Of a stretch of DNA of 61,649 nucleotides, positions 43,729-54,641 are shown piece by piece (the first letter of the stretch is position 1; each line of letters opens with the position of its first letter). A program made the translations under genes and the position numbers. Source of the stretch: Gracilaria vermiculophylla (Eukaryota; Rhodophyta; Florideophyceae; Gracilariales; Gracilariaceae); assembly GCA_019155205.2 (NCBI GenBank), contig JAHNZQ020003150.1:151012-212660 (forward strand). The letters are read 5' to 3'. Below the pieces are notes generated by a model. The model was not told where the DNA came from. It saw nothing but the letters and a program-made list of their open reading frames with translations, and did no database searches.

Positions 43729-44352
43729 TCATTTCTTGCTGATTATTTTGCCTTTGGACTTTCTTAATCTCCACGGCAACTGGTCCAGTCTGAAGACTTG
43801 AATGGCATGCGAGTCCGCGGCTAGAAAGGAATACTGCACAATGAAAAGCTCCATAGACATTTTGCGCAATCTCCCCTGCTTCTTAAATATTGTTGGGCTA
43901 GCTTTGCAGACTTCCAGGAGAATATAATAATTCAATCCTCCGGTGAATCCAGCCATTTTCCGGGATTCAATTATCCCTTGAATATCGATCTCAATGATTT
44001 GAAAATCAGAAAAATAGATGGCTACACTGGTTTTCTGCTTTAACTTAGAGAGTCCGTCACGAGCTCTTATAATACTGTCTTTGGGCACAAACTCGGTCTC
44101 GACCCAGATTTTAAGGGCTTCCAAAGTATGCGGAAACTTTTCTTCCAATATCAGCGTAATCCATTAGGTCGCAACGGTATCCGTCATATGAGCTAGAACG
44201 AAGTCGACTGTAGTGCGGGCATCTATTTCCATTTCTCGCCCAATTTGAACGAGACCGAGATAATTCTCATTGGAGTGTAACCATGCACAAATATTCAAGG
44301 CATCATGGTGGCCATCCAGTGCATCGGGCTTCGACAATTTCAAGAAAGACAT
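43729..44352 (-). pseudogene. gypsy-F gag
   Basis: The frame 44352-44164 reads LKLSKPDALDGHHDALNICA and WLHSNENYLGLV, the start of a Ty3/gypsy capsid. A TAG at 44164-44166 interrupts it, after which 44148-43729 continues as FVPKDSIIRARDGLSKLKQK and TSVAIYFSDFQ, the conserved centre of the retrotransposon gag domain. No zinc knuckle was recovered. Confidence 0.78.
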
Positions 44353-47300
44353 GATGAACTGATTTTCTTCTTAAGTATCTTCTCTTTTTGGAAGTTCGAA
44401 CACCCATAGGAAAGTCTCTTGGGCCCCAACTGTATTACTTGAGCCGAAAGTGTTTTACAATTCAATAACTCTGACAATACGTGACATTAGGCAAATACTG
44501 CTCAACTTTATTTTCGGGATATCTCCACCCGTCTACCTACAATCACAGCGTGTGATGTAGTCAATGTAAACCTTGACGGTGTATTTACCTTCATGACGCC
44601 GCTTCACGAGTCGACTGTGACATATAGGGTACAGCGCGTTGAGAAAACTTAGAGAAGTCCATCTCGTCCAATGCATGATGGTGCTTCACTCACAAGCGTT
44701 AGTCGAGACCCGTGCCCAGCAGGTCTAACCTACCTAACAGCAAACAAGTCTGATGGGTTGAAGGGGATACTTGGCTTTGCGGAAGTTCCACTTGGTCGGT
44801 AAAAAAAATTCGGTAAACTTCCGAGTACACCTGCACCAGACATTCACGGGCTATCCACAGCACTAGGCAAGGTTGGCCCCAACAGCCAGTGGCTGTGAAC
44901 CCAGTACTTTCTCACCGGCTAACGGGCTTTTCTGCCTACAGGATAATCTACTGTGAAACACATTACTCAGATTAGACGAATCATCACAGTTGATTTACAA
45001 TAAAATTTGCAATAAAAATAGAGTTCTTTTTCCCCAAAAGTAAAGATCGAAATCCAAACCAAATCTCGAAAAATCACGATTTCTTTGGAGAGTTCTATTT
45101 CAATAACTTGCACGTGAGATTAATTCCATATGTATCGACGGCTTCCCTTCATTAACATATCTATGAGTAACGGCATTCCGCTGTTGTTCCTCTGTTGTCC
45201 CGGGGGCCACAGCGGCCGGAACGGTGGCGATACTACTCGTGAAATTAATAGAAGCAGAAAGACGGTATGTTGAATAAGACTTTATTTACGTTCTTCGGTG
45301 CCTCTGTTAATCCAGAGCACCACGCTTTTATGGACTTTAGAGTTTTCTTTTTGGAGCAATCTAGAACAAAGTTGTAAGTTGTCCAGCACAGTCCGCGGAG
45401 CTGGATAGATTTCAGACAATTCTAGTGACCGTTAGTGAACAATCATTCGACTCCTACTATGTAAACCATCACGTATAAAATGTCTAGCATGCCCTTTTAG
45501 AACAATATAGAGTAACTTGTAAACCGGTAACGAGAGTGATACAAATAAAGAGTAAATTATAAACTGTAGTTTGAAACGATTAAAAGTGTTTCAACTTTTG
45601 TTCTCCACATTATACTATTTAATGAAGCTATAATTTCACTTAAAGAAGGCATTCTAAGTCAAGGTAAGCTAATGATAGGTATTTCCGTAAAGGTTCGATT
45701 TGATTTTGTTCTTTCCTTTTGAGCAATGCGATAATACCCGCTTTTCCCAGCCGCAGCTGAAGAAAACGGACAGCGCTTTAGAGCCTTATACAAAGCTATT
45801 AGGTGCTTTCAATGAGTTTATATTGCAACGAGGGTATGTGTACTATCGTTGTATGGGGAGGAGCTTCATCGAAAACGCGTGTGCCAAAGCTGCGTAATGA
45901 AAGTCTGATTGCCCACCTCGAGGCCACCCGTTATCAACAGCAGAGGACGTGCACACGAAGAATAGGAAGATATAGTGCTTAATTGGCTGTTTAGTCGTCA
46001 AACGCAGCAGCGACTGAAACCAGTCTGCGGTTCTTAACAGAGAGACACCTCTCGAGTCCAGCATCTGCAATCACTATGGGGCGCTCAATGCGGAACGGGA
46101 GAGCCTTAAAATATGTAATTAATAAATATTTGATGCATATTGACTTCAAATATAAGGCAGAAAGTTTACTAAAAAGATTGAAAAGAAATCAAAATGTCTG
46201 TTATACTACGCTTTGGAAATGCAATCCTTGTAGGTATTGTATAAATTTGATTTTGAGCCTTGCTGCGGCATCAAAGCGAAGCAAACAGTTTCTCAGTCTG
46301 AAAATCAATCATTGCTGGAAATTATTTAGAAAGAATATAAATGCAAGAAGAAGGGATCTGGTATAATTATAAGAACAAAAAGCAGGTGAAGGTGAATTTA
46401 TTGTTTTTATTTATCTTCTTCTCTGTTCTCAATATTTATTCAAAACTCTTTTATATTCTTTAAGATCTTTTATCATATAGAAATTTGAAAGATTGAAAAT
46501 ACATACGATGCTATGTTCAGCCAAAGAATAAAAGTCCGGGTTTCTATATTCTGTTTTGGATAACTGGCAGTGCTTTTATCAGAAAATCTGGGCCTTTGAG
46601 AATTTTTTTCTGCTTCATTGCAGTTTGTTTTTTCAAAAACACTCTGCAATAAAAGCATAGCAAATCTGCCATTTTGAAAACTTTAATCGATTAAAATGGT
46701 TTAGTGCTACATAAACCACGTTTTTATCCTACAAAATTCGAGTTTCCTTTACAATTCATGCAATATACTCATTTGAACGGTCATCGTATCGTATTTAATA
46801 ATTTCCTTCTATTTTTCTTCCGGATAAATATTGTGCATGGCTTTGACATGGTATCTGAGTTAGAATAGGTGCTTGAGCTACTGATTCTTCTATAGTAATT
46901 TTGAATACGAGTTTTTGAAGTAAAAGCTGAATGAATTTCCTTGCAACTACAGTATATCATCCTAGTGTCTATTGGAATGGTACACGGACATCATATGAGG
47001 TCAGCGCACCATCAAAGAAAATTAAAAATAAAAGTTTAAGGTTTTGACCGGTACATCAAACCATTTGAAATTTTAAAATTAAAAATTGTTCACCAGGGCT
47101 GTTTATGAACAACAAAGTGTTTTGAAACACGGCACGATCTAGTACAGCAGCTATGCGGTCATCAAAAGTCATGCGAGACACACATCCTGAGATGAAACCT
47201 TGCTGAGTTTATAAAAACTCAAAACCTCCCTTAAAAGCTTGACCAATTCCAAATATATTTAAAACCTCAGAACGTTTTCAATACTCACCTGAACAGGAAA

Positions 47301-48054
47301 ACAAAAACGTGATGCATTTTAAAGAGGCACTTTTGTTATAGAATTTAAATAATGTAGCACGTCTAAGTAGTCCGGATTGTACAAGCAGGGGGCTGAACGT
47401 AAAAAAGAACTTTATGCTCAACTCTAGCATTCAAATATAGAATTCTAATTTAAAACGAAGTTTGACAACCTTTATTCAGATAATATAGTTCACTATATCG
47501 TGACTGTTACCCATAAGTTTCATAAAACAACCTTTATTAGTAGTAGTGTGACAAAAATACACTTCTCTTTCTTTCCATGAATTGCATCTATAATTTAAAA
47601 CCCTCGATTTCGTATTACCTCTGCAATAAAAACATCGTGTTTGATATGAAGCATTTGTAACCAATCCATTATTTATCTTCTTCTTCTACTGTTTTGAATT
47701 AAATTTAAACCAGTTCTAGCAAACATTGGCCGTTCATAATTTTTTTCGTTCTCCATTTCAATTCTCTTCATTAAACCGGTGGTTTCCGAAGTAATTTCTA
47801 TTACTTCACTAGCCAACTCACATTCAACTTGGTGTGGTAGTTTACCGATTCGAATTTTAATTGCTGCTTTATAGAGTTTCTATGCATCCACAATGCAAAT
47901 TACTACAGGTGAACAATGGACTGGAAATGACCACTTTTTCAGTGCTATTTTCTTCTCAAGACTCAGATCATTCGGTCTGCATCTGTAATGGCGATTGATC
48001 ATTGAACATGTTTCGTAATATGCTTCACAAGTCTCAGGGAATGCAACCTCATCC
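44353..48054. other. A+T-rich region without recognised genes
   Basis: The first kilobase is probably leader and 5' LTR of gypsy-F (minus strand AATAAAGTCTTATTC at about 45,276-45,262). The remainder is A+T-rich with only short ORFs. The longest, 46076-46366 plus (96 codons, Lys/Arg-rich) and 47880-48104 minus, have no recognisable domain. No tRNA or rRNA gene was recognised. Confidence 0.4.
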
Positions 48055-48527
48055 AGCTTGACCCCGCCGGTTCGTTCAACCCTCCTATTTTCCTTGGAGG
48101 ACAATAAATGCTATTATGGTTTGAAGATATATCAGACAATCTCTTATTGAAGTTTCGCTTAGCTTGGGCGTTTTGCAATATCTGTTATGCTTTTCTTCAA
48201 CTCTGTGGTCCGTTCCTGACCGGAGAGAAGGCTGAAGCTCTTCAGAAACTGTTCAACGTGTATGACAATGGAATCCTGATCTCTCTCAAAGAACAATTCA
48301 TACTTTTCCTCTTCACCTACATTATCTTTCAGTATGGTCACTTGGAACCTGACCCCCGTGATACTTTCCTGAACACTGTCGAATGTGCCTTGATCCTTAT
48401 TGAAGAAGAGGGAGATACCGTTGACTTTTTCATGGAGTTTGAACCTCATGCCAGTATGTTTATGTTTCCTATACCGCCTGGTATTCCTGAACTTAACCCT
48501 TTGCCTAATGGAAACCCCAACCAGTGA
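48055..48527 (+). pseudogene. second copy of the gypsy-A extra ORF
   Basis: The frame 48108-48527 (139 codons) aligns without gaps to residues 32-170 of the ORF at 12701-13213, about 73% identical. Homology extends upstream to about 48,055, but a TAA at 48105-48107 replaces an Arg codon of the first copy. The protein is therefore 5'-truncated, or starts at 48108. It is followed by a polypurine tract (48550-48562) and an LTR, the same arrangement as in gypsy-A. The remainder of this element is missing. Confidence 0.75.
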
Positions 48528-48562
48528 CGAGTCGGGATGACTCTACTATATGGGGGATGTGG

Positions 48563-49057
48563 TGTTAGGGTTCAAGATGTTTTATGCTTTTATTATATAA
48601 ATCATGAGTAAAAGACTTGATACTTTATGGTTTACGTAACTTAGATGCATTCCTCGTAAAACTACAGTTTGATTCGATGTGTTGTTTGCATTAAACAGGC
48701 TCTGCAACAACGTTTGACGATCCATGGCATCATGCTATGTTTGAAATCATAAGCATTACAGGAACCAATTGTTACTCTGGTCGTCAATGTAAGCATCCGA
48801 ATAGTGTCCAAAACGTAATGTTCTAGAAGCATCTGGCAAAAGGCAACCGTCCACTGCATGTCATATGTTTTGGATTCGCATAGCTGGCAATAAGATGATT
48901 CATAGCTGGTGCATCTAAAGGGGTACCGTAGAAATCATTCATTGTGGCCTCAGTTTCGAAGGACTGATTTTCTATATGAACCCTGGTCGATCTGCCGACT
49001 TCTCCTCGGCTTGTCACCATCATTCACGTTCTCAACTATTGACCCATTGTTCTAACA
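48563..49057 (+). repeat. gypsy-A family LTR, fourth copy (495 bp)
   Basis: It starts TGTTAGGGTTCAAG and ends TTCTAACA. Homologous to the LTRs at 2127, 11854 and 13249, but more diverged. It forms the 3' LTR of the fragment holding the extra ORF and abuts gypsy-J protease sequence at 49,058. Confidence 0.9.
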
Positions 49058-49385
49058 AATACGGTGCTATTTCTTACGGTCTTCGACATTGGAGCCGGGC
49101 TCAATTTCGTTTCTAAGTCGGTACCACCACCGCTTTTTGCGGTCTTGCATTCGCACAGAAGCGGCACCCGACATCTCGGACGCGAACAACGATCAGTTAG
49201 AAACGGGAGGAACCACTGATCTGGTTGTCCGATTGAAAAGTTCGGTGGTCAAGCTCACTTTCATTGTATCCCATTCTCTAGCTGCAACAGTCATCCTCGG
49301 ATGCCACTACTGTGACAGGTTTCGAGAGGCTTTCCGCCCCCGTCTGAAATACATTGTAGAAGAAGAATGGTTGTTAATCGCCATT
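49058..49385 (+). pseudogene. gypsy-J protease, part 1
   Basis: The active site reads VFDIGAGLNFVSKS (49,080-49,120), DIG for the usual DTG. After a frame change the 49089-49466 frame gives VVRLKSSVVKLTFIVSH and AATVILGCHYCDRF, the C-terminal half with the ILG motif. At 49,385 it meets the Harbinger-2 terminal repeat. Codons after this point in that frame belong to the transposon. Confidence 0.78.
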
Positions 49386-49417
49386 AGAGGTCTTACGAAC
49401 TGGACATTTCGTGTGGT
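49386..49417 (+). repeat. Harbinger-2 left terminal inverted repeat
   Basis: AGAGGTCTTACGA-ACT followed by TTTCGTG pairs with the reverse complement of 52500-52533 (AGAGGTCTTACGAGAACT, TTTCGTG). The inner limit is approximate. Confidence 0.85.
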
Positions 49418-49562
49418 ATTCCCGGGAAAATTTCACTGCGGAACTGAGACGAAAAGTCAATACTAAAGAGAAAACTTAGGTCCATACGGGAGAATTTATG
49501 CATCCATTTCTACGCTTACACAACTTGTCCACCACTTTCCATCTTCGTTTCATCGCACAAAA

Positions 49563-50699
49563 ATGCGACAAAAAGCCTACGTCATATCGCAGGCAAAACG
49601 CCGCCTCCGCAAACGATCTCGACTGATGCGGCTCGCCCTTGCTACAGACGCCTCAATCGAGAGATGTTAACGCCTTCATAGTCGCCTTTTGAAGGCGAAG
49701 AACGACATCCGCAAGCTAACGATTCGATCGTTACAAATAAGCTCTCTTTCATTCAACTTCAATGCTTTCAGTGAACAAGAATCTCTCCGATCGTTCCGCT
49801 TCCGGACTTGCGAAATACCAATAATCGCACAACTCATTGCACCTAACCACTACAAAACAAAACGCAATGGATACCGCACTAATCCTTTAACCTCATGCTG
49901 TATTGTCCTTCGTCGGCTTGCAACTCTCACAAGATGGTGTGACCTCGAAATTATGTTTGGAATGCACTCTAGTGCTCTTAGCGAGATATTTTGGGAAACG
50001 ACCGAGTACCTTGTGTCTTGTTTTCGACATTTGCTAGAGTTTCGCACAGAGTTGATGACGGAGAGGGCTGCGCTGTACGCAAAAGCTGTGAAAGATAAAG
50101 GAGCTTCTTTGGATTGCATTGTCGGATTTATTGATTGCACAAAGGTGCAGATGTGCCGTCCTGGTGGAAATGGAGTGCTTCAGCCAGCGTGCTATTCAGG
50201 TCACAAACGTTTTCACTGCCTCATATACCAGACTGTTACAACTCCGGATGGGCTGATATTTCATATGTACGGCCCACAGGTTGGAAGAAGGCATGATATG
50301 ACTCTGTTTCATCAAAGTGGACTGCCGGGTGTTCTTTCGGAAAGTATGTATATAAACAATAAGCAATTCGCACTATATGGCGATAGTGCATACATACTGC
50401 GACCATTGCTACAGGTCGGATTCGCAACAGTGAACGCAACGCCTGCACAAGCAGCCTTCAACACTGCAATGAGTGCCGTTCGGGAAGCTGTTGAATGGTC
50501 GTATAAAGATATCAAACAGATGTGGTCATCTCAGGATAGCAAGCGTTTTTTACGCGTACAGCAAGCACCAATTGCTTTAATGTACAAGACAGCTGCGTTA
50601 CTGAACAACTTTAAGACATGTTTGCACGCTGGCGGTCAGGTTGGTCAGTACTTTCTATGCCAGCCGCCATCTTTACAGCAGTATGTAAACTCGATCTAA
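49563..50699 (+). pseudogene. Harbinger-2 transposase, one premature stop
   Basis: This DDE transposase starts at the ATG at 49563. The frame is open to 50699 (378 codons) apart from a TAA at 49668-49670 (codon 36). The basic N-terminus (QAKRRLRKRSRLMRL) aligns with the N-terminus of Harbinger-1, which supports this start and suggests that the TAA is a recent nonsense change. Catalytic residues are all present: Asp191 (VGFIDCTKV), Asp274 (LYGDSAY) and Glu311 (AVEWSYKDIKQMW). A start inside the frame would still give an enzyme of about 336 residues with the full catalytic domain. The partner gene lies 492 bases downstream on the other strand. Confidence 0.9.
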
Positions 50700-51190
50700 T
50701 GTTCGACGAAGCAATACTTAAATTGCAAGGCCAACGTCCACACCACCCTTGCTCTGATCTTACGAGTTTTAAACAAACCGTCTGTAAAACTCAATCCATT
50801 GCCAGAAGGTCTCAATAAATTTTCCGACTGGTGCCGATGTTAACGCTGGTTCCGGAAGAAAAGACCACCGCTAATCATAAGGCAAAGCAATCCGCGATAG
50901 ATTGAAAGTCGCACCTACATCAAGACGTTAAAGACGAAGTTTTGGGACTTTTCGTAGAGTACCGATTATGACCGGTCCATACAATCATTAACGCATGCAC
51001 TCACTACCCAATTCATTTATTGCGCGATGTACGCACTAGACCATATCTTCATTAGTACATCACTTAAGCTTCTCTGCTAATGCAGTAAGTACTTCCACCA
51101 TGCTCTTTCGTTCCTCTACCGCCGCTTTACGTTCTTGATCTTCCAGTTCGTACTTGCGCACATCTAGTTCGAGGCGTTTTTCCTCTATAG

Positions 51191-52090
51191 CTACACGCCT
51201 TCATTCAGATCTTGTCGCGCTTCTTCTCTCTCCCACCGAATTCTGTCCAGTTGTAGTCTCTCTTCTTCGATTTTAATACGCTTGTCGCCGCAGTTCTTGC
51301 GTCGGTCCATTTCTGCGATGAAAGATTCACGTTCCTCCGTATCGGAATCTAGGCATATGGCACCACGCCTGCGGCGTGGCTTGCGGGCGGAAGCGCTGTT
51401 AGCTTCTAAACTTTCGGTTTGCTCCACCACTGCACTCTCTTCCGTGTCTCCGTCTTTGTCTTCCTGACCCTGACCACTCATGCGCGACAATGCCTTCTTT
51501 CTTATTTGCTTTCCTGCTTTAATTATTTTCCTTTCTTTCTCAGTGCGTTCTGCATCTTCTGCCCTTTTCCTCTCGGCCTCTTCGTCCATTTCCAGAATCA
51601 TATCGTCCATGAGCACCTCTTCTGCACCCCTTTCCTCCACAATCCCCGACGCTGTCGCACTGCGCTTGACATCCGCTTTGCGTTTGTCAATGATGGTCAC
51701 AAATCTTTCGCGTATAGTCTTCATTGATGGCAGATACACGTTATAAAATGCACTACCAGCAGCTTCTACAAAAATGCGTGCTGATTCTTCGAAGCGCTTT
51801 CCTGTCTCCCCGTGGGGAGCTACGTGTGCACGTGCTGAAGACACAGCTTGAAGAAGAAAGTAGTCTTTTGCGTGGTTAAATCGAATTCGTTTCTTCTTGG
51901 TAGCATGCGGTATTTTGGGAGACAAATGCTGGTTGCATGTTGAGACTTGATCAAGGTGTTGATCTTGAGATGCTTGGCTGGAGTTACTCTTCGGAGAGCA
52001 CGATGGTTTGGAAGGACATGGTGAAAGATCTGGAGATTCAGTGTTCGGCGATTTGTTAGGGCTGGTGGAGGCATCGCGATTTGGACGCAT
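51191..52090 (-). CDS. Harbinger-2 Myb/SANT-like DNA-binding protein
   Basis: An intact 299-codon ORF. After a Ser/Pro-rich tail, residues from about 67 form a Myb/SANT-like module: RIRFNHAKDYFLLQAVSSAR, AHVAPHGETGKRFEESARIF and IRERFVTIIDKRK. The second half is a charged helical region (MDEEAERKRAEDAERTEKER) with a basic RKPRRRRG, a likely nuclear signal, and a C-terminal coiled coil. In Harbinger elements the second protein binds transposon ends and brings the transposase into the nucleus. Orientation and size fit. The start is the first ATG of the frame, 443 bp inside the right end. Confidence 0.9.
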   Translation of the reverse strand: MRPNRDASTSPNKSPNTESPDLSPCPSKPSCSPKSNSSQASQDQHLDQVSTCNQHLSPKIPHATKKKRIRFNHAKDYFLLQAVSSARAHVAPHGETGKRFEESARIFVEAAGSAFYNVYLPSMKTIRERFVTIIDKRKADVKRSATASGIVEERGAEEVLMDDMILEMDEEAERKRAEDAERTEKERKIIKAGKQIRKKALSRMSGQGQEDKDGDTEESAVVEQTESLEANSASARKPRRRRGAICLDSDTEERESFIAEMDRRKNCGDKRIKIEEERLQLDRIRWEREEARQDLNEGV

Positions 52091-52499
52091 GCTTGAGTTT
52101 GATTCGTTGTGGATGGATGAGGTGTGGGTGAGGAATGATCGGTGGCAAAGTACCGTTCACGGTGCAAGGGCAAGTAGAGAAGCAAAATTGATAACCGACG
52201 CACGCTTACGGTGGTATTGCAGTGCCTCTCGCGCGCAGACGCGTTGTGAACTCGGCGCAACTCATAAGCTTGTTTGGACTTGGGCTCACGCACACGGAGA
52301 TAACACCTTATGTGGGGCGCAATGAAGCCTGTTCACCGCGCGCACTCAACACAGCAACTGGAGCGCTCTGTGTTCTGGTTTTGAGGGGGATGCTTTAGAG
52401 TTCGTGAGATTGGTGAGGTTCACGAAATTAATCTACCGTTCTCTTTTGAATTTCCTAACACGTAAGCACCTTGTCGTACGTGTTCGTAATGTTTCCGCG

Positions 52500-52533
52500 T
52501 TTCTCACGAAAAATTAGTTCTCGTAAGACCTCT
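52500..52533 (-). repeat. Harbinger-2 right terminal inverted repeat
   Basis: On the plus strand it reads CACGAAAAATTAGTTC then TCGTAAGACCTCT, ending at 52533 before the ATT duplication. It matches the left end in inverse orientation. Confidence 0.85.
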
Positions 52534-52536
52534 ATT

Positions 52537-53040
52537 GTCCAACATCCGCTTCGGTGGGATGCTCAACAGCAGGTGCCCCTACCTGCCGCACCGGAATCGC
52601 AGCCGGAAACCTGGGAGTCAACAAAGCTCCGCGTTGTGGCATCAGCGACAATACTCCCCGCCACGCAGGTCTTTGTTCAGGTCAACTCCCGTCAACATGG
52701 TTTGAGGGTTGTTTAGCCGTCAACCTCGTTGTACGAGCGGAATGGCCTAGCCGTAACAAACGGAATCGTGCACGCCGTTCCCAACTGCCCATTTTTTGTG
52801 AGATTTGTGGTACATGTGGGCGACCCATCCCCGTATCTGGCCAAATACCGAGTGGTTGATTCCGTCGCGCCTCACCCGTTGGCCATGATCACCACAAGGC
52901 TGACGGCCTCCGAGGTGCATGGGCTCATGACGGCGGAACACGGAATGGTGCCCGACGCAAAGATGGGCTCCGCCCCCAGCGGAGTCACCGATCTATCGGA
53001 AGGTAGGGCGGGAAAGGAAACACCTGGCCACTAGGTTAGT
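52537..53040 (+). pseudogene. gypsy-J protease end and linker to RT
   Basis: Directly after the Harbinger-2 target duplication the protease frame continues (VQHPLRWDAQQQVPLPAAPE). The linker reads LYERNGLAVTNGIVHAVPNC and VDSVAPHPLAMITTRLTASE in the 52729-53034 frame, a typical run between protease and RT in this gypsy branch. A frame change lies near 52,716. Confidence 0.82.
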
Positions 53041-53174
53041 CCAGCATCGCCAACCTCACGCCCGACGAGCTATGACCTGCTTGGCTCCGTGAGACCTCTC
53101 GAAGAACTGGACTTGTCAACAGAGCCTAGATCGCAGCGGAAGCGTCTCCGCGCATTGTTGCGGGAGTTGACCCA

Positions 53175-53984
53175 ATGTGGAATGGGTCGCTAGGAAAAAT
53201 TAGGTGCACCGAACATCGGATAGGTTTGTTACCGAACACTCGGCCAATCGCGCAACCCCCATACAGAGCTGGGCCTAAGGCGCGAGAAGAGGAAGAATTT
53301 CTAGTAGAGCGCAGGCTCCGTGCCGGGGTCATAAAGCCAGCACAATCTCCGTGGACTTCACCTTTGGTTCTCGCATTTTAAGTGGATGGATCATGGAGAT
53401 TCTGCGTGGACTACCGCCAGCTTAATGCCGCTACTATCTGGGATAACTACCTGATCCCTCCTATGGATGAATGCATAGAAACACTCGGTGACGCTACGGT
53501 ATTCACCGCTTTCGACGCCAACTGAGGCCACTGGAAGGTTCCTGTGTTAAAGGAAGACCGTGGCAATCCGGCGTTCGTATGCCGCTTAGGGTCCTTCCGC
53601 TTCTAGCAGATGCATTTTTAGTGTGCATAATTCACCCGAAATTTTTCAGAGGGCTATCGATGTCCTGATGAACAGATTCCAATTACATACTTCCCTAGTG
53701 TACCTGAACGACACAATCTTGTTTTCCAACATCTTGGAAGAACATCTCCCCCATATGTGGGACGAGATGACGGTACTGTGTGACATAGGATCACAATGAA
53801 GCTCAGAAAGTGTGAGTTCTTTTCAGATGCTGTGAAGTATCTTGGTCATATCATCCGTCTCGGACGGCTTATGATCGAAAGAGTTCAAGTCATTTCCCTC
53901 GATGAAGCGCAAGAATCCAAAACAATAATGGAATTAAGATCCTTACTTGGATCAGTCATCGCCTATCGAGACAGTTCATATTGA
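53175..53984 (+). pseudogene. gypsy-J reverse transcriptase
   Basis: RT blocks: QPPYRAGPKAREEEEF, RLRAGVIKPAQSPWTSPLVL, FCVDYRQLNAATIWDNYLIP, MDECIETLGDATVFTAFDAN (first Asp) and MKLRKCEFFSDAVKYLGHII. Between these the YLDD block lies in other frames (about 53,690-53,730, VYLNDTI). Stops at 53,379, 53,523 and elsewhere. It is the same branch as gypsy-H. Confidence 0.88.
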
Positions 53985-54332
53985 TTTCATCGGATATCGC
54001 CGCACCACCCAACGCGTTACCGCAGAAAGGGCAGCCGCCGAAGCTTTCACCACTCACCACCGATCAGTAGTCTGCGTTTCAGTCCCTGATCAGGGCAGTG
54101 ACAACAGCTTCAATCTTGTCACTTCCCATATTAAGCGTCCCGTACTCCGTGGATACGAAATTTCAGAGACCCCCAAGTGGGTTGTGCATTGTTTCTGATA
54201 AACCCCAAAGGGCAGTCCACACCAATTTGATTCTAGTCCAGGACTCCACTTTCACTACAGGAACTATTCCGCATCGGAAAAGGAGTGCCTCGACGTGGTG
54301 TGGGCGCTCTGGATACTACTACCCGATCGATC

Positions 54333-54641
54333 TGTTGATAGTTCAAATAGTGAACTGTGCGCCCTGTGTCACAAGAGAGTATAGCGCAAATAGCTCATCT
54401 GTTTTCCAACAGGTTATGGGCCCAGTTAAACGCTAGGACCCTGGGTTCGACTCCCAGAAGTGACCTGAGCCTGAGAAATTGTACAGGTGTACAGCAGTAG
54501 TGATGATTGGCTACTGTAAGCTCAAGGTCTCGTTCTGTAAGGAAGTACAGGGCGAGGGGGCGTGTTGATAGTTCAAATGGTGAACTGTGTGCCCTGTGTC
54601 ACAAGAGAGTATAGCGCAAATATCTCATCTGTTTTCCAACA
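54333..54641 (+). mobile_element. TRIM element, copy 1 (309 bp)
   Basis: Two 79-bp direct repeats (54333-54411 and 54563-54641), with ends TGTTGATAG and TTTTCCAACA, flank a 151-bp interior. The interior begins at once with GGTTATGGGCCCAG (54412-54425), identical to the primer-binding site of Drosophila copia, which pairs with an internal half of initiator-Met tRNA. A polypurine stretch GGGCGAGGGGGCG (54550-54562) precedes the second repeat. Flanks CGATC and AGATC are a probable 5-bp target duplication. It encodes no protein and must be mobilised by another element; a copia-type donor is likely from the primer site. Confidence 0.95.
54412..54465 (+). other. tRNA-like segment in the TRIM interior
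   Basis: The 54 bases after the first repeat contain a perfect T-arm (CTGGG TTCGACT CCCAG), which matches a pol III B-box, and ends AAGTGACC, which pairs with the 5' GGTTAT including G-U pairs. In the other copy the end is AAGTAACC, so pairing is kept or improved. No anticodon arm is visible. See findings. Confidence 0.45.

Larger units (their letters stand above)
40591..44352 (-). mobile_element. gypsy-F: decayed Ty3/gypsy element
   Basis: On the minus strand gag (44,352-43,729), protease (43,390-43,184), RT (42,580-42,290), RNase H (41,732-41,463) and integrase (41,260-40,600) follow in the Ty3/gypsy order. A TRIM element is inserted between protease and RT. The left end is cut by fragment D. 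LTRs were not found with certainty; a polyadenylation-type AATAAA on the minus strand near 45,270 may mark the 5' LTR. Confidence 0.82.
49386..52533 (+). mobile_element. Harbinger-2: PIF/Harbinger DNA transposon (3,148 bp)
   Basis: It carries the two genes of the superfamily in convergent order: transposase (plus) and Myb-like protein (minus). Imperfect terminal inverted repeats begin AGAGGTCTTACGA at 49386 and at 52533 on the other strand, and continue with ACT and TTTCGTG after a 2-base indel. The flanking trinucleotide ATT (49383-49385, 52534-52536) is a 3-bp target duplication. Removing the element and one ATT joins gypsy-J protease in frame, which supports these limits. Confidence 0.92.

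Noticed and set aside
51419..51746. Two hydrophobic plus-strand ORFs that look like membrane proteins
   Set aside because: They are complements of the charged, Glu/Lys-rich part of the intact Myb-like gene.
54412..54490. A genuine tRNA gene in the TRIM interior
   Set aside because: There is no anticodon arm and the 5' part is a primer-binding site. Only a tRNA-like half structure is supported.
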